Assembly: GCA_902790625.1 (NCBI GenBank)
Contig: CADASP010000016.1
Location: 62,001 to 126,000 of the forward strand
DNA from: an uncultured Prevotellaceae bacterium
GTDB lineage: Bacteria > Bacteroidota > Bacteroidia > Bacteroidales > Bacteroidaceae
Reading direction: 5' to 3'
Length of the DNA stretch: 64,000 nt
Shown here: piece after piece, positions 52,037-63,062 of the stretch
How the letters are laid out: each line of letters begins with the position of its first letter
Numbering within the stretch: position 1 is the stretch's first letter
Translations under genes and position numbers: made by a program
Notes under the pieces: generated by a model
What the model saw: only the letters and a program-made list of their open reading frames with translations
Databases searched by the model: none
What the model was told of the DNA's origin: nothing

Positions 52037-55000
52037 ATGCGTCAAATGGCACATATAAAACTACTTCTCAGAACATTGCTCTTTGTCTGGGCGATGGTTT
52101 TCGCCATGTCAGCCAATGCGCAGGATGGGAATTTTGTCATCCAATTCTCGCGAGGCACAGCAGGTTCACGAACTGTTGGCAGCACAGGCAATAATAACAG
52201 CCTGCGAGTGCAGGCATATTCATACAACGGGGGCGACAATTCAAGTAGACAGTGGCATTGGGAGGGGAACTATCTGCTCAACTCCGAAGGTTTGTACATT
52301 GGCTTCAACGGCACTAACTTCATCGGCGTAACCGATGTCGCCAACGCCTGTGAGATGGAGGGATACTTCGACAGCAACGACAACTACAAGCTGAAAAGGA
52401 AGGGAGTGAATGCCGTCATGTCGTACGGTAACGACAACAATCTCATAGAAGATAGTGACATGGAGGCAGTGAAGAATATCATTGCCCTCATCCAAAGAAC
52501 GGGAAATGTAGGCCCTGGTGGGGGAACCATCGTCACCCCTACGGTAGATGACATCACCTCCAACGCTTTCTATATACGCTTCACCAACCGTAATAGTGTA
52601 GCCTGGAACGCATATCGCGTGGTCACCGACAATGGGGTGGGAAAAGCACTGACAATGACCCTGCGCGGCAACAACCCCAACACCACTGGCGATGCCGCCA
52701 AGAACCGGCTATGGACATGGGTGGGGCGAAAATACCTGCGCAACCTGCAAGGCAACTACATCTACCTTGACGGCACCACCTTCAAGACCACTGCTGACAG
52801 GGCGCAGGCTACCGCCTTCCGCATCTACACTAATGCCGATGCACGTCCGAAACTGCGCGTGGTGAATGCCGACAATAGCGACAGCGAATATATCATGCGA
52901 GCAGAAACGGTAAACACTACCGACTCACCTGTTATCGCCTCAACAAATCTGATAGCTACCGACGACGAGCTGGAACTGGCCGACTATGAACCCACCACCG
53001 GTCAGAAATACTTCATCAGGTTCATGGTCAACACCTATGGCCGTTTTATCCATGAGATGGGCTACCCAGGAATGGCTGATACCTACAACAACATTACCCC
53101 CCCACCGCTTTGCGTCAGTAGCGGCACCGCCCGGAGCGGCATTTGTCTGTGGACGCCCAACTTGAGAAGCATGACGTGGACGATGGAACAGAGCGGCACC
53201 AGTTACCATATTAAAAGTGGTAACGGCCTCTACATGGGCAACCCCTTTAACGTGGGCAACAACCAGTACTGTTCCGTGGTGTCATCGGGAGCAGATGCCG
53301 GCAATTTTGTCATTCGCACAAGAGCGGACGACCATCTGATGGTTCTGACAAACGAGGACAATATAGACAGGGCCTTTAGATGTACTGGTCAGCCAGCTTA
53401 CCTCGTCAGTCTTGCTTTGGCAACCTTGGCCAATAACAATAACACCAATAACAGCATCGTGGATTTCGTGCGCAACGACGACCCAATGCCGCAGGATGTG
53501 CCCACGATGCAAGACGGCAAATGGTATGTGCTGAAGTTTGCCGGTGTGGAGCAGACGCTAATCAAAGCCCACGTTGATGCCAACGGTTATTATTTATTGG
53601 AGCACGACAAGGGACGCTATGTCTGTCGCATAGGGACAAGCCTTGGTTACACTACCGACATCTCGGAAGCAGCACAGTTCGAAGTGCGTGCCGAACGCAC
53701 TGGCTGGCATTTGGAGTGTCGCAACGGCGACACACCCAATGTGAAGGTGACGGTGGCTAACGGCGACGTATTCTCCGAAGTCTACCACAACCGTCCTGCC
53801 TCCAACTCGGGCAATAATGTCAGAACCGATTTCTCGTTCGAGGAGGCTGACGTGCCCGATGACATCGAGGCCGCAAGACCTACTATGGACTGTGATGGGT
53901 GGTATGAGCTGTACTTCCACGACGTGCCCATCTGTGCCAGAAAGGCAATATGTGATGGTGCTGATGCCGCCGGCAACCCCATCTATAAGCTGATGTATGG
54001 CACACAATACATAAAAGACACCCCCCCATCCGAAAACGCGAGCAGGAATAAATACGTCACGACAGAAGACCCTGACCAAGCTGCCCGCTTCACGGTAACC
54101 CTCGGCCTTGGGGGATGGCAGCTCACACGCCTCACCGACGACAACTTCTACGGCGGATACACCATCGCCACCAAGCCTACAGGTAATAACCGCACCATTA
54201 CCTTCTATGAATATAAGAACAAGCCCACCAGCTACTTCGGGGTGGAAAAGATTCCTTCCGATTTGGTAGAGGGAAAGAAATACGTATTCTATTTCGACAA
54301 CATGCTGCTCTATGGTATGTACGACCTCGAAATGGAGAGCGGAAAAGACTGCAATCTGGTAGGCAATCCAGCCAACTACGGCGGCATGGCCTGGATTGCA
54401 CGGGAACCCATCGCTGGATCCGAAGGAGACGATGTGTTCTACTACCGTTTCCAGAACGAGTTCGGGCGATACATCGCATGGAACGCCACAGCTAAATGCT
54501 ACCAAGTAACCAACGACCCCGAGAAGGCTACGCGGTTTACCCTTGTAGATGGCGACTATGGCTACATGCTGAAGCGCTTAGACACCAACAACGTGTTCCT
54601 CCCGGGCAACAACAATACTTTTACTGAGAAAGCCATCGCCAATCTCACCGACAACGAAAAGAATTTGGCGGCCATTTACTTCCGCGAGATAACCTCGAAT
54701 GACGCCTGGTTCGACGACAGTACCGAGGATTTCGAGATACTCCACCGCCCATCGTTCTTCCAGGAACGTGCTAATGAACTGGGAAGCGGAACCTTTACTC
54801 GCGAGTTCCTGCAGCCGGGCACCGGCATGACCGAGCGGACAATCACAAAAGTCACCACCAATGGATCTACAAGTACAATTATCAGTACCCAAGACACCCC
54901 GGAATACCGACTCACGCGCTACGTCAGGAAGGGCGACTTCGTCGGACTGTACCTTACCACCAGTAAGGCAACAGCCGCCACGTACCATAGAGCCTACCAG

Positions 55001-58000
55001 AGATTGTATCTCTATGACAGCGATGAGCCGCTAACACATAAGTATTTTATGCCCTTCAACGACAACGATGCCTACGTCTACAAGAACGGTCTGGTGCTGG
55101 GTAACGCACTGACAAACAGTGACGGTGTAAACCTGAGCAAGACAACCACTGCCGGCGAACGCAATATGTTCATTAAACTGTCGGCGCTGGGGCGTCTGCC
55201 GACCGACGAGGACCAGGTTACCTTTGCGTGCGACTTCTGCTACAACAAGGAGGGCGACAACTACAGAAATGACCTCAGCTATGCCAATGGCAGTGCCACT
55301 ACGGCTGCTGAGGGTGGCGACCTGACAGAGCCCACACTGAGTCTACGACAGATATGGACGCTCATCGACGCCAAGGTAATGGCCAACGAACTGGTGACCA
55401 AGACGGGCGATGATTGGCTGGAAGAACGCGCCATCCACTTCTCGAACAAGACTCAAGGGTTGGTGGACGAATATATACCCTTGAACAACGACTTGGAGAA
55501 CTACTGGATTTATAAGAATTATACCGGTGAAGAAAGCCAACGCACCGACGAGAACTTGGTGCAGGTGGGACGCGGTAAAACCAACGCCGACCGCTACTAC
55601 GTCATCGAGACCACTGACCATGGCTCGGGCATCAGGGTAGACGCCACTCTTCTCCAGTTGCCACAAGCTACCGACATAGGTACCTATGTCACGGAGACAA
55701 ACTATAAGCGTCGTCGACACATCTCGTTCCACTATCCCGGAAGCCGCGAAGTCCCTGCGGGTTCGTCTATTGACATCAAGGTCTACGCTGTCGATGCCGA
55801 TGGCAACCAAAACCGCTACAACATTGCCAAGTTCACCATTGTCTTCGACGCTGGCACCGAGACGCTGCCTTATATGGACATTGTGGGCGATGAAGCAGTA
55901 TATCCTGAACGCTCACCTAAAGCACTGCGTGAACGTTGCGGTAAACCACATGCCTACTTGAACTTCGACTATCATCACGATTTTGGCTTCGTCTCGCCCA
56001 CTCGCAGTGGGATGGATACAATCATGGCAGCCCTGCCACTCAACTACGCCACCACAAACTATTCTTATGCTCGTCGTATAACAAGTGGCAAATGGGATCC
56101 ACGAATAGCTGCAGGATGGGGTAGTTCCGGTGTGGGTAGAGTTCACACGACAAATGTTAACGGCAGCGCCCAATACACTTTGAGAAGTGCGAGTGACTAT
56201 ACAGGAATCAAATACTCTGATGAATTCGACCCGGGCTATCTGTTCGTTGATGCTTCTGACATGCCCGGACAAGTGGCTACCATGTCGTTCGAGGGCGACT
56301 TCTGCGAAGGTTCACTGTTGATGTGCTCAGGCTGGATGGCATCATTGGATGGTGCTTGGGGCAATCACTCGGCTGGCAGTGTCATACTCACCGTGATGGG
56401 GCGCAAACGCGACCTACAAGGTAACATCATTTCAGAGGACATGGTATATAGCTTCTGCCCAGGACAGCTTCCCTATTTTGCCCGCAGAGACAACGGAACT
56501 ACTATTTATCCTAATGATAACAAGGTGTTTAGCACTAATGGAGACTGGATATGGCAGCAGTTCTATTTCGAGTTCTACGGCGACGGCTCTGACGATTATT
56601 ATCTGAAGATAGAAAATAATGCCACCAGTACCGAAGGCGGCGACTATATGCTTGACGACATCTGGATTTTCTCCATCCTGCCCACCATTGAGGCTGGTAC
56701 CTACCTCCCCATCTGCGGTGGTGAACTGGAGATGATTCGACTGGCTAACGACTACGAAAGTCTACTCACTTCACGTTCAATACCAGAATGGCAAGAAGGT
56801 GAGCCAGAGCAAACTTCCTACATCAGCCTTGCCTATCTTGACTGGGACAAGTTCTTCTCCGAGATGAAGGCTGCCGCAGAAGGCATCGACAACCGCACCT
56901 ATACCGACGATGAATTTACGGCCATGCTCAATGATGGACACCTGACTGAAGATAGATATGCCGAATCATATCGAGCCATTTTTGATGATGCGATTATGAA
57001 GACAACAGACGAAAACAACAACCTAATACCGGCATTCTTGAATTTTGAATGGAGCAACCGTTTTAATTCGCCAACTTATCACAAGGAGTACAACTTTGCC
57101 GACTTCTATAATAACAGATACCCTGAGGGAACGGTGTTCTATGCACTTGAAAAAGGAAAGGAAAAGCTGATTATCAATGGCAAGATGAAAATCGACAACT
57201 TTGAGTACTACCACAATTATAAGTTGATGGTTGCCATTCTTCCTTCTGAACCACTAACCATTGAGGACGCTAATAGGTTCTATCAATATTTCGATGTGCT
57301 CAGCACTTGCTCGAAGAGTACCATGCTCTTTATGAAACCCTTCATCGAAGTAGATGGTGAGGTGGGTAAACAAGACTTGTATGAGTACGCCCGTTGCGAG
57401 AACACCATTCAGACCATTTCCATGCAGTTGACTTCATACTATCTCAATACCGAGACGGGCGAATTGGAGGAAGACGTGGATGGAAATGTCTTTTTCGACT
57501 GGTGGGTTGGCTCCAAGGATGTCTCAGGGTCGTTGGACAATTTCTATCTGCAGGAGAGTGCCGACCACAGCTTCACGCTTCAGGATGCCTTGAAGTCGCT
57601 GCGCTACAACTATCCCTACGCCACAACGCTCGACGATCTCGTCGTTCCTGTCACCAACGACAATTATGAGGATTACCCCCTTACCCAAGAGAAGGTAGAC
57701 TACCTGAAATCTTTGGCCTTCCCTGCCGATGGCAGCCGACCACTGATTTACCTCAGGTCGAGGGTGGCCAACTTGTTCCTCGACCGCAACTCCATGAAAT
57801 TTGAAAGAGAGGGCGACGACGAGTATGTATATATGTGTGCTTTGCCGATAGAGCAAAACATAGACTCAGGTCAGCAAGACGTTATCTTCAGCTGCTCCGA
57901 GCCTCAGCCCTTGAAGTTAAAGGTGGGCGAAGTGGCTCCAAGCATCGACATTGGCTTCCCCGACAAGGCCTATCCCGACGCCCTTGGTGGACTGCTCAGC

Positions 58001-60871
58001 GTACGTATAGCCAAGAAACAGTTTGAGCAAGTGAACGAGCGAAACGATGGTTTCACCCGTCTGCACATCCCCATCAGAAACGTTAAAGTGGAATCGGAAG
58101 GCGCCGTAGGAATCAAGGTACTGGAAACGAAGATTGTTGATGATGAAACCGTCCAAGGCAATGTCATCTTGCTCACCTCCACCGATGATACCGAGATGGA
58201 GCGGTTCTTGGTGGCCAACTATAACAGCCTCAACGGTGCTCCAGTGGGAACCATTACCTATCTGAATGGAACAGAAGGTAACTCTGAAGACAAGCCATCC
58301 GAGGCGTTGGTATTCTACTTTAATAGCAACTTCAAAGTCCGCGAAGGCTACAGCTACACGCTGAAATTCCCCTTCACCGAGCGCATTGAGGGCGAGGAAT
58401 CCACGCGATGTGAGGGCTTTGGTGCCTTCGTCATTAGAATCGTTCCCGACTACGAGGTATGGACGGGCGGTGCCGGCAATACCGACTGGAGCAACGACGA
58501 CAACTGGCGGCGCGCCGACTACGACGAACTCTATGCCGCCAACGGTACCACGCTGAAGGACACCTATCTGTGGAACGGACACGTGAAGGACGACGGCACG
58601 ATTGACGAAGCCGCTTCCAACACCGACGGCTCGCCAAAGGTGAACTACATCACGGCAGCTGACCGACAGAAGCGGCGTGGCTATGCACCGCTCTACTGCA
58701 CCAACATCCTGATGATGAGCGATGAGGCCGCCCCATCGGCCGTGCTCTACGACGATGGTGACGAAGAGATTGGCGGCGTGAAGACGGGCTTCCCTGCCCT
58801 GCGCAACACGTCCTCTCCGCTCATCCGCTACGACTTCCAAGGGCACCGCTGGCCTTACGAAGGGAACAATCAGAACGCCACCGACCCCTACAACCCTGGC
58901 ACCAACATACGCCAGGAGGGCGACATCATCACCGAACTCTACACCAGCAACGTCTGCGACAAGATTGTCTTCCAGCCCGAGACGGAGCTGCTGCATGCCG
59001 AACTGCTCAACTACGAGAAGGCTTGGGTGGAGTTCGCGTTGGACAAGAACAAATGGCATCTGGTGGGTTCACCGCTGAAGAACACCATCTCGGGTGAGTG
59101 GTATTCACCCACCTGGAGCGCCCGCCAAGAAACCACCTACTATGAGCCAGTGAAGTTCGACTACAAGCCCGTCAGCAGCATCAAGCACTACAATGCCCAG
59201 GGCGCGCTCATCAACACGGATAGCTACAACTTGGGCTACGACCGCTTTGCCCCCGCCGTCTACCAGCGTGCTTGGGACAAGGCCAAGGCCGTGCTCTATG
59301 AACGTGGAGCTGTGTGGAGCGCCGCCGATGGCGACCAGACCGACTCTAACATTGGCGACCCAGGCATGGGCCAATGGGTAGAGCACGAACAAGGAGAAGG
59401 TTTCTCATGGGAGGAACTTGATGCCAGCGACTACTTGAACCGACTGGCCTATAAGCCTATGGGCGACAGCAAGGTGAACGTGGCCATTCGCGGAACATGG
59501 AGCGGAGCCTACAACGATCATACCGTGCCCTACGATGGCGGTGGCTTCAGCGTCATGCCCATCAACCATTTCAAGGAGCACAACGACGAGGCCAAACAAA
59601 CTGTGTTCCGCATGCCCAAGGAAGACCATTTTTACGACATCTGGGACTGGGGAAAGACTTACACCTTGAACCGCCGTGTTCGCGTATATATTAAAGATGA
59701 GAACAATCCTTGGCCTACGGATGCACGTTGGCGCGACAGCATCACCACCACCAACACCGTGGAACTGAACTACCGCGGACGCCTGCGCTCCGACGACCTG
59801 CGCCTCGACGCTCCTACTACCGAAGTGCCCGAACCTCAGCCGAAGGAATACACCGTGACGCTGAAAAACGAGGGCCAAGGCAGCCTGGGATTCTTCCTGG
59901 CCTGCAACCCCTTCATCTGCGGACTCGACATGCAGAAGTTCTTCGCCAAAAACACCAATCTGGCTCCCTATTACCTGGTGCTGAAGGATAGCGAGATAGC
60001 CACCGACGAAGAGCTGACCCCGTCGACGTGGAAATGGACCGACGTGATTATCAACGGCAATAGCGGCAGCGACAGCTTCAGCGGCCTGCAGGTGGTGCCT
60101 GCCCGTCGCGGTTTCTTCGTCCGCGCTGCCGAAGGCGGCAATCTGAACGAGACCACCGTGACCTTCACCACCGACATGATGACCACCGCACGAGCCACCG
60201 TTTCCGAACCGTCAGGTTCGGGCACCGACCCCTCGCGACAGTACCTCACCATCCGCGCCCAGCGCGATGGCAACATCAGCGAGGCGCGTGTGGCCGTCAG
60301 CCCCGACGCCAGCAACACCTTCTGCCCAGAGGAAGACCTGGAGACCTTCCTCGTTAGCGACATCTCGTCGGACATCCCCGTGGTCTACACGCTCACGGGC
60401 CAGTTGGCCACCAGCATCAACCACGTGCGCCATTTCAACAGTCTGCCCCTCGGCATCATCAGCAACAGCACCGACGCCGCCACCCTCACCTTCTACGGAG
60501 TGGAGAGCATAGACAGCAACTTGCAGCTCTACGATGCCTATCTGCAGACATTCACACCGCTTGTTAGCGGCACCAGCGTGCGTGTGCCGGGCTCCACACA
60601 AAACCGGTTCTTCCTCGTCACCAGCATCGGCGAGGAGGCGGTGGCCGAGAGCAGCATCCAGATTGTTCCCGTGCAGGGAGGCGTGCAGGTCACTTCTGTC
60701 ACCGGCGAGCCGCTCACCCAAGTCTTTGCCTACGATATGGCAGGGCGCATAGTGGCCCGCGCTGATGTAGGCCAGCCCGAATGCTTGCTGAGCCTACCGA
60801 AGGGCGCTTACGCCGTGAAGGCTGAGACACTCAGCCACCAGCAGACGAAGAAGGTCATCGTGGACCAGTGA
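52037..60871 (+). CDS. giant secreted surface protein (2944 aa), probable fimbrial tip or adhesin
   Basis: The protein has a signal peptide (MAHIKLLLRTLLFVWAMVFA) and about six N-terminal modules of 110-150 residues (to about 900). Each opens with an aromatic phrase (FYIRFTNRN, YFIRFMVNTYGR, WYVLKFAGVEQT, WYELYFHDVPIC, YVFYFDNMLLYG) and contains a D(P/E)xxA(A/T)(R/Q)F motif, like ricin-type beta-trefoil lectin modules (inference). The middle has a large beta-rich region (GDFCEGSLLMCSGWM), and DTEMERFL and WTGGAGNTDWSNDDNW lie further on. The C-terminus (YDMAGRIVARAD, PKGAYAVKAETL, TKKVIVDQ) resembles a type IX secretion/sorting domain. It is third in the fimbrial operon. Sequence outside these phrases is not recognised. 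Confidence 0.75.
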   Translation: MRQMAHIKLLLRTLLFVWAMVFAMSANAQDGNFVIQFSRGTAGSRTVGSTGNNNSLRVQAYSYNGGDNSSRQWHWEGNYLLNSEGLYIGFNGTNFIGVTDVANACEMEGYFDSNDNYKLKRKGVNAVMSYGNDNNLIEDSDMEAVKNIIALIQRTGNVGPGGGTIVTPTVDDITSNAFYIRFTNRNSVAWNAYRVVTDNGVGKALTMTLRGNNPNTTGDAAKNRLWTWVGRKYLRNLQGNYIYLDGTTFKTTADRAQATAFRIYTNADARPKLRVVNADNSDSEYIMRAETVNTTDSPVIASTNLIATDDELELADYEPTTGQKYFIRFMVNTYGRFIHEMGYPGMADTYNNITPPPLCVSSGTARSGICLWTPNLRSMTWTMEQSGTSYHIKSGNGLYMGNPFNVGNNQYCSVVSSGADAGNFVIRTRADDHLMVLTNEDNIDRAFRCTGQPAYLVSLALATLANNNNTNNSIVDFVRNDDPMPQDVPTMQDGKWYVLKFAGVEQTLIKAHVDANGYYLLEHDKGRYVCRIGTSLGYTTDISEAAQFEVRAERTGWHLECRNGDTPNVKVTVANGDVFSEVYHNRPASNSGNNVRTDFSFEEADVPDDIEAARPTMDCDGWYELYFHDVPICARKAICDGADAAGNPIYKLMYGTQYIKDTPPSENASRNKYVTTEDPDQAARFTVTLGLGGWQLTRLTDDNFYGGYTIATKPTGNNRTITFYEYKNKPTSYFGVEKIPSDLVEGKKYVFYFDNMLLYGMYDLEMESGKDCNLVGNPANYGGMAWIAREPIAGSEGDDVFYYRFQNEFGRYIAWNATAKCYQVTNDPEKATRFTLVDGDYGYMLKRLDTNNVFLPGNNNTFTEKAIANLTDNEKNLAAIYFREITSNDAWFDDSTEDFEILHRPSFFQERANELGSGTFTREFLQPGTGMTERTITKVTTNGSTSTIISTQDTPEYRLTRYVRKGDFVGLYLTTSKATAATYHRAYQRLYLYDSDEPLTHKYFMPFNDNDAYVYKNGLVLGNALTNSDGVNLSKTTTAGERNMFIKLSALGRLPTDEDQVTFACDFCYNKEGDNYRNDLSYANGSATTAAEGGDLTEPTLSLRQIWTLIDAKVMANELVTKTGDDWLEERAIHFSNKTQGLVDEYIPLNNDLENYWIYKNYTGEESQRTDENLVQVGRGKTNADRYYVIETTDHGSGIRVDATLLQLPQATDIGTYVTETNYKRRRHISFHYPGSREVPAGSSIDIKVYAVDADGNQNRYNIAKFTIVFDAGTETLPYMDIVGDEAVYPERSPKALRERCGKPHAYLNFDYHHDFGFVSPTRSGMDTIMAALPLNYATTNYSYARRITSGKWDPRIAAGWGSSGVGRVHTTNVNGSAQYTLRSASDYTGIKYSDEFDPGYLFVDASDMPGQVATMSFEGDFCEGSLLMCSGWMASLDGAWGNHSAGSVILTVMGRKRDLQGNIISEDMVYSFCPGQLPYFARRDNGTTIYPNDNKVFSTNGDWIWQQFYFEFYGDGSDDYYLKIENNATSTEGGDYMLDDIWIFSILPTIEAGTYLPICGGELEMIRLANDYESLLTSRSIPEWQEGEPEQTSYISLAYLDWDKFFSEMKAAAEGIDNRTYTDDEFTAMLNDGHLTEDRYAESYRAIFDDAIMKTTDENNNLIPAFLNFEWSNRFNSPTYHKEYNFADFYNNRYPEGTVFYALEKGKEKLIINGKMKIDNFEYYHNYKLMVAILPSEPLTIEDANRFYQYFDVLSTCSKSTMLFMKPFIEVDGEVGKQDLYEYARCENTIQTISMQLTSYYLNTETGELEEDVDGNVFFDWWVGSKDVSGSLDNFYLQESADHSFTLQDALKSLRYNYPYATTLDDLVVPVTNDNYEDYPLTQEKVDYLKSLAFPADGSRPLIYLRSRVANLFLDRNSMKFEREGDDEYVYMCALPIEQNIDSGQQDVIFSCSEPQPLKLKVGEVAPSIDIGFPDKAYPDALGGLLSVRIAKKQFEQVNERNDGFTRLHIPIRNVKVESEGAVGIKVLETKIVDDETVQGNVILLTSTDDTEMERFLVANYNSLNGAPVGTITYLNGTEGNSEDKPSEALVFYFNSNFKVREGYSYTLKFPFTERIEGEESTRCEGFGAFVIRIVPDYEVWTGGAGNTDWSNDDNWRRADYDELYAANGTTLKDTYLWNGHVKDDGTIDEAASNTDGSPKVNYITAADRQKRRGYAPLYCTNILMMSDEAAPSAVLYDDGDEEIGGVKTGFPALRNTSSPLIRYDFQGHRWPYEGNNQNATDPYNPGTNIRQEGDIITELYTSNVCDKIVFQPETELLHAELLNYEKAWVEFALDKNKWHLVGSPLKNTISGEWYSPTWSARQETTYYEPVKFDYKPVSSIKHYNAQGALINTDSYNLGYDRFAPAVYQRAWDKAKAVLYERGAVWSAADGDQTDSNIGDPGMGQWVEHEQGEGFSWEELDASDYLNRLAYKPMGDSKVNVAIRGTWSGAYNDHTVPYDGGGFSVMPINHFKEHNDEAKQTVFRMPKEDHFYDIWDWGKTYTLNRRVRVYIKDENNPWPTDARWRDSITTTNTVELNYRGRLRSDDLRLDAPTTEVPEPQPKEYTVTLKNEGQGSLGFFLACNPFICGLDMQKFFAKNTNLAPYYLVLKDSEIATDEELTPSTWKWTDVIINGNSGSDSFSGLQVVPARRGFFVRAAEGGNLNETTVTFTTDMMTTARATVSEPSGSGTDPSRQYLTIRAQRDGNISEARVAVSPDASNTFCPEEDLETFLVSDISSDIPVVYTLTGQLATSINHVRHFNSLPLGIISNSTDAATLTFYGVESIDSNLQLYDAYLQTFTPLVSGTSVRVPGSTQNRFFLVTSIGEEAVAESSIQIVPVQGGVQVTSVTGEPLTQVFAYDMAGRIVARADVGQPECLLSLPKGAYAVKAETLSHQQTKKVIVDQ

Positions 60872-60894
60872 GCCGGGGGCTTGCTGGGTTCTCC

Positions 60895-60925
60895 GAATTA
60901 TCAGAATAATCAGAATAATCAGAAA
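60895..60925 (+). repeat. 9-bp tandem array upstream of the panE-like gene
   Basis: Three units CAGAATAAT in phase, the same unit as at 43.9 kb. Confidence 0.85.
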
Positions 60926-60979
60926 AGCCCCTCCCATTTTTTCAAACCAAATGAGACACCACATAACCACAACAATAAA

Positions 60980-61894
60980 ATGAACTACGGAATTATCGGC
61001 ACGGGTGCCATAGGCGGTTACTATGGCGCGCGGCTGGCACAGAGTGGTCAGGAGGTGCACTTCCTGCTCCACCGCGATTATGATTACGTTTGTGAGCATG
61101 GATTGCAGATAGACTCCTGCAACGGCTCTTTCCATTTAGATAAGCCCAACGTCTATCGCCAGACGAGCGACATGCCGCCTTGCGACGTGGTGCTGGTGTG
61201 CCTGAAGACCACCAACAACCATCTGCTGCCCACGCTGCTGCCGCCCCTGCTCCACGAGTGCACGCTTGTAGTGCTCATCCAGAACGGTGTGGGTGTCGAG
61301 GCCGATGTGCAGCAGCTCTTCCCCGGCGTGCAATTAGCGGCGGGCCTGGCCTTCATCTGTTCGGCGAAGACCGAGCCGGGGCGTGTGAGCCATCAGTGCT
61401 ACGGACAAATCAACCTGGCCAACTACTCCTGCCGCGATGACGGACTGATGCAGCTGGTGGCCGCTCATTTCAACGCTGCGGGCGTGAAAGCGGGGTTGGT
61501 GGAGTATAATGAGGCACGATGGAAAAAAGCCGTGTGGAACATGCCTTTCAACGGCATGACCGTGGCTCTGAACACGCGCACCGACCTGCTGCTGGGCCAT
61601 CCCGCCACGCGCCAGCTCATTCGCGAGCAGATGATGGAGGTTGTAGGTGCCGCCCGCAGCCTTGGCGTGGAGAACATCGGTGAAGACTTTGTGGAGCTGA
61701 TGTTGCAGATGACCGACGAGATGACGCCCTACTCGCCATCGATGAAGCTCGATTTCGACTTCCACCGTCCCATGGAGATTCATTATCTTTATGAACTCCC
61801 CATAGAGCTGGCCCGCCAAGCAGGGTTCGCCATGCCACGCCTGCAAATGCTGATGCAGGAGCTGACCTTCCTCGACAGCGGTGGGCGAAAATGA
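60980..61894 (+). CDS. panE: 2-dehydropantoate 2-reductase family protein
   Basis: The 304-residue ApbA/PanE reductase would reduce ketopantoate to pantoate with NADPH for coenzyme A synthesis. The Rossmann motif GTGAIGGYYGARLA is at residues 6-19. VLVCLKTTNNHLL, the catalytic-lysine region RWKKAVWNMPFNGM and the C-terminal DFDFHRPMEI are family-like. Start MNYGII is used because the upstream extension is encoded by the tandem repeat and spacer. The family contains paralogues acting on other 2-keto acids, so the pantothenate role is probable rather than certain. Confidence 0.85.
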   Translation: MNYGIIGTGAIGGYYGARLAQSGQEVHFLLHRDYDYVCEHGLQIDSCNGSFHLDKPNVYRQTSDMPPCDVVLVCLKTTNNHLLPTLLPPLLHECTLVVLIQNGVGVEADVQQLFPGVQLAAGLAFICSAKTEPGRVSHQCYGQINLANYSCRDDGLMQLVAAHFNAAGVKAGLVEYNEARWKKAVWNMPFNGMTVALNTRTDLLLGHPATRQLIREQMMEVVGAARSLGVENIGEDFVELMLQMTDEMTPYSPSMKLDFDFHRPMEIHYLYELPIELARQAGFAMPRLQMLMQELTFLDSGGRK

Positions 61895-61999
61895 TGCGTG
61901 CCCTTCGCCTAAAGTCACCTTGTTCTTGACCATGATTGTTATTGTCGTTCGCACCTGAAAAAATCAGTTTCGAATCACTCGTTTTCCATTTTTTTTGGT

Positions 62000-62007
62000 T
62001 AATTTTG
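62000..62007 (+). promoter_or_regulatory. -7 element of the PAP2 phosphatase
   Basis: TAATTTTG preceded by a T-run and followed by CACCC, 79 bp before the start. Confidence 0.6.
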
Positions 62008-62086
62008 CACCCGCTATATTTGCTCCATTTCGTGGGAACAGTTAGCGTATAAATGAATTAATGTAATTAACTAAACAACAATCACA

Positions 62087-62941
62087 ATGAAAAAGATGAT
62101 GATGGCAGTAGCTGCCATGATGTTTGCCGTGAACGTGGGTGCACAGGACGATGCTGTGCAGCCCTATTTTGAGTTGAGCCAACTGCCCAATCTGCTTGAA
62201 ATCATGCCCGCTCCCCCCGCTTTCGACAGCCCTGAGTTTGCCAACGACGTGGTGCGCTATGGATGGGGCAAGCTTCAGCGGAACGATGACGAGCGCTTGG
62301 CCCAGGCCATTGCCGATGCCGAGTGGGACGACCACACCAAGCTGTTTGCCCAGTGGAAGGATGCCTTCGGACTGGAGATTACCGAGACAGGAACACCCGA
62401 GATTTGGAAACTGATGGAGACCTGCCTGGCCACCACCGACCCCATGCGCAAGGAGACGAAGGCCTTCTACCACCGCCAGCGCCCCTTTGAGCGCTTCGAC
62501 GACGCTATGCCCTCGCACGAGGAGGACGACCTACGTGGCGAAGGCAGCTACCCCTCAGGACATAGTCTGCGTGGATGGGGCATCTCGCTGCTGCTGGCAC
62601 AGATTGCCCCTGCACAGGCCAACGCAATCTTCCAGCGTGGATGGGACTACTGCAACAGCCGCGTCATCGTGGGTGCCCACTGGCAGAGCGACGTGGATGC
62701 CAGCCGCACCGCCGCCAGCATCGGCTTCTGCGCCCTGCAAGGCAGCGAGGAGTTCATTGCACAGATGAAGAAGGCACAGGCCGAATATGCCGAGCTGACA
62801 GGACAGACCGTGGGTGTCAGGACAGTGGCCATGCCTCAGCAGCAGGGTTCCGCTCGCATCTTCAACATCGATGGCACACCCGCCGAAGAGAACAGCCGTG
62901 GCATCGTGATTGACGAGGGGCAGAAGCGCATCCAGCGATAA
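62087..62941 (+). CDS. PAP2-family class A acid phosphatase (PhoN-like)
   Basis: The 284-residue exported phosphatase has a signal peptide (MKKMMMAVAAMMFAVNVGA-Q). The three PAP2 motifs are KAFYHRQRP (about residue 124), YPSGHS (about 155) and SRVIVGAHWQSDVD (about 188-201). Class A members hydrolyse a range of phosphomonoesters in the periplasm. After the catalytic domain, a 40-residue tail (ARIFNIDGTPAEENSRGIVI) resembles the C-terminal segments of other Bacteroidota exported proteins. It is monocistronic. Confidence 0.92.
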   Translation: MKKMMMAVAAMMFAVNVGAQDDAVQPYFELSQLPNLLEIMPAPPAFDSPEFANDVVRYGWGKLQRNDDERLAQAIADAEWDDHTKLFAQWKDAFGLEITETGTPEIWKLMETCLATTDPMRKETKAFYHRQRPFERFDDAMPSHEEDDLRGEGSYPSGHSLRGWGISLLLAQIAPAQANAIFQRGWDYCNSRVIVGAHWQSDVDASRTAASIGFCALQGSEEFIAQMKKAQAEYAELTGQTVGVRTVAMPQQQGSARIFNIDGTPAEENSRGIVIDEGQKRIQR

Positions 62942-62956
62942 GCAGGAGCCGAGGTT

Positions 62957-63020
62957 TGCCGGGATTTCCAGATTTTCTGGATTTTCCAGAATCTCCAGAA
63001 TTTCCAGATTATCCGGGAAG
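62957..63020 (+). repeat. 9-bp tandem array after the phosphatase gene
   Basis: Six units of TTTCCAGAA/TTTCCAGAT type in 9-bp phase fill the gap to the next gene. Confidence 0.85.
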
Positions 63021-63062
63021 AGCTTATAGGAGAGAAAATTGATTAATCTTTTACACTAAGTG

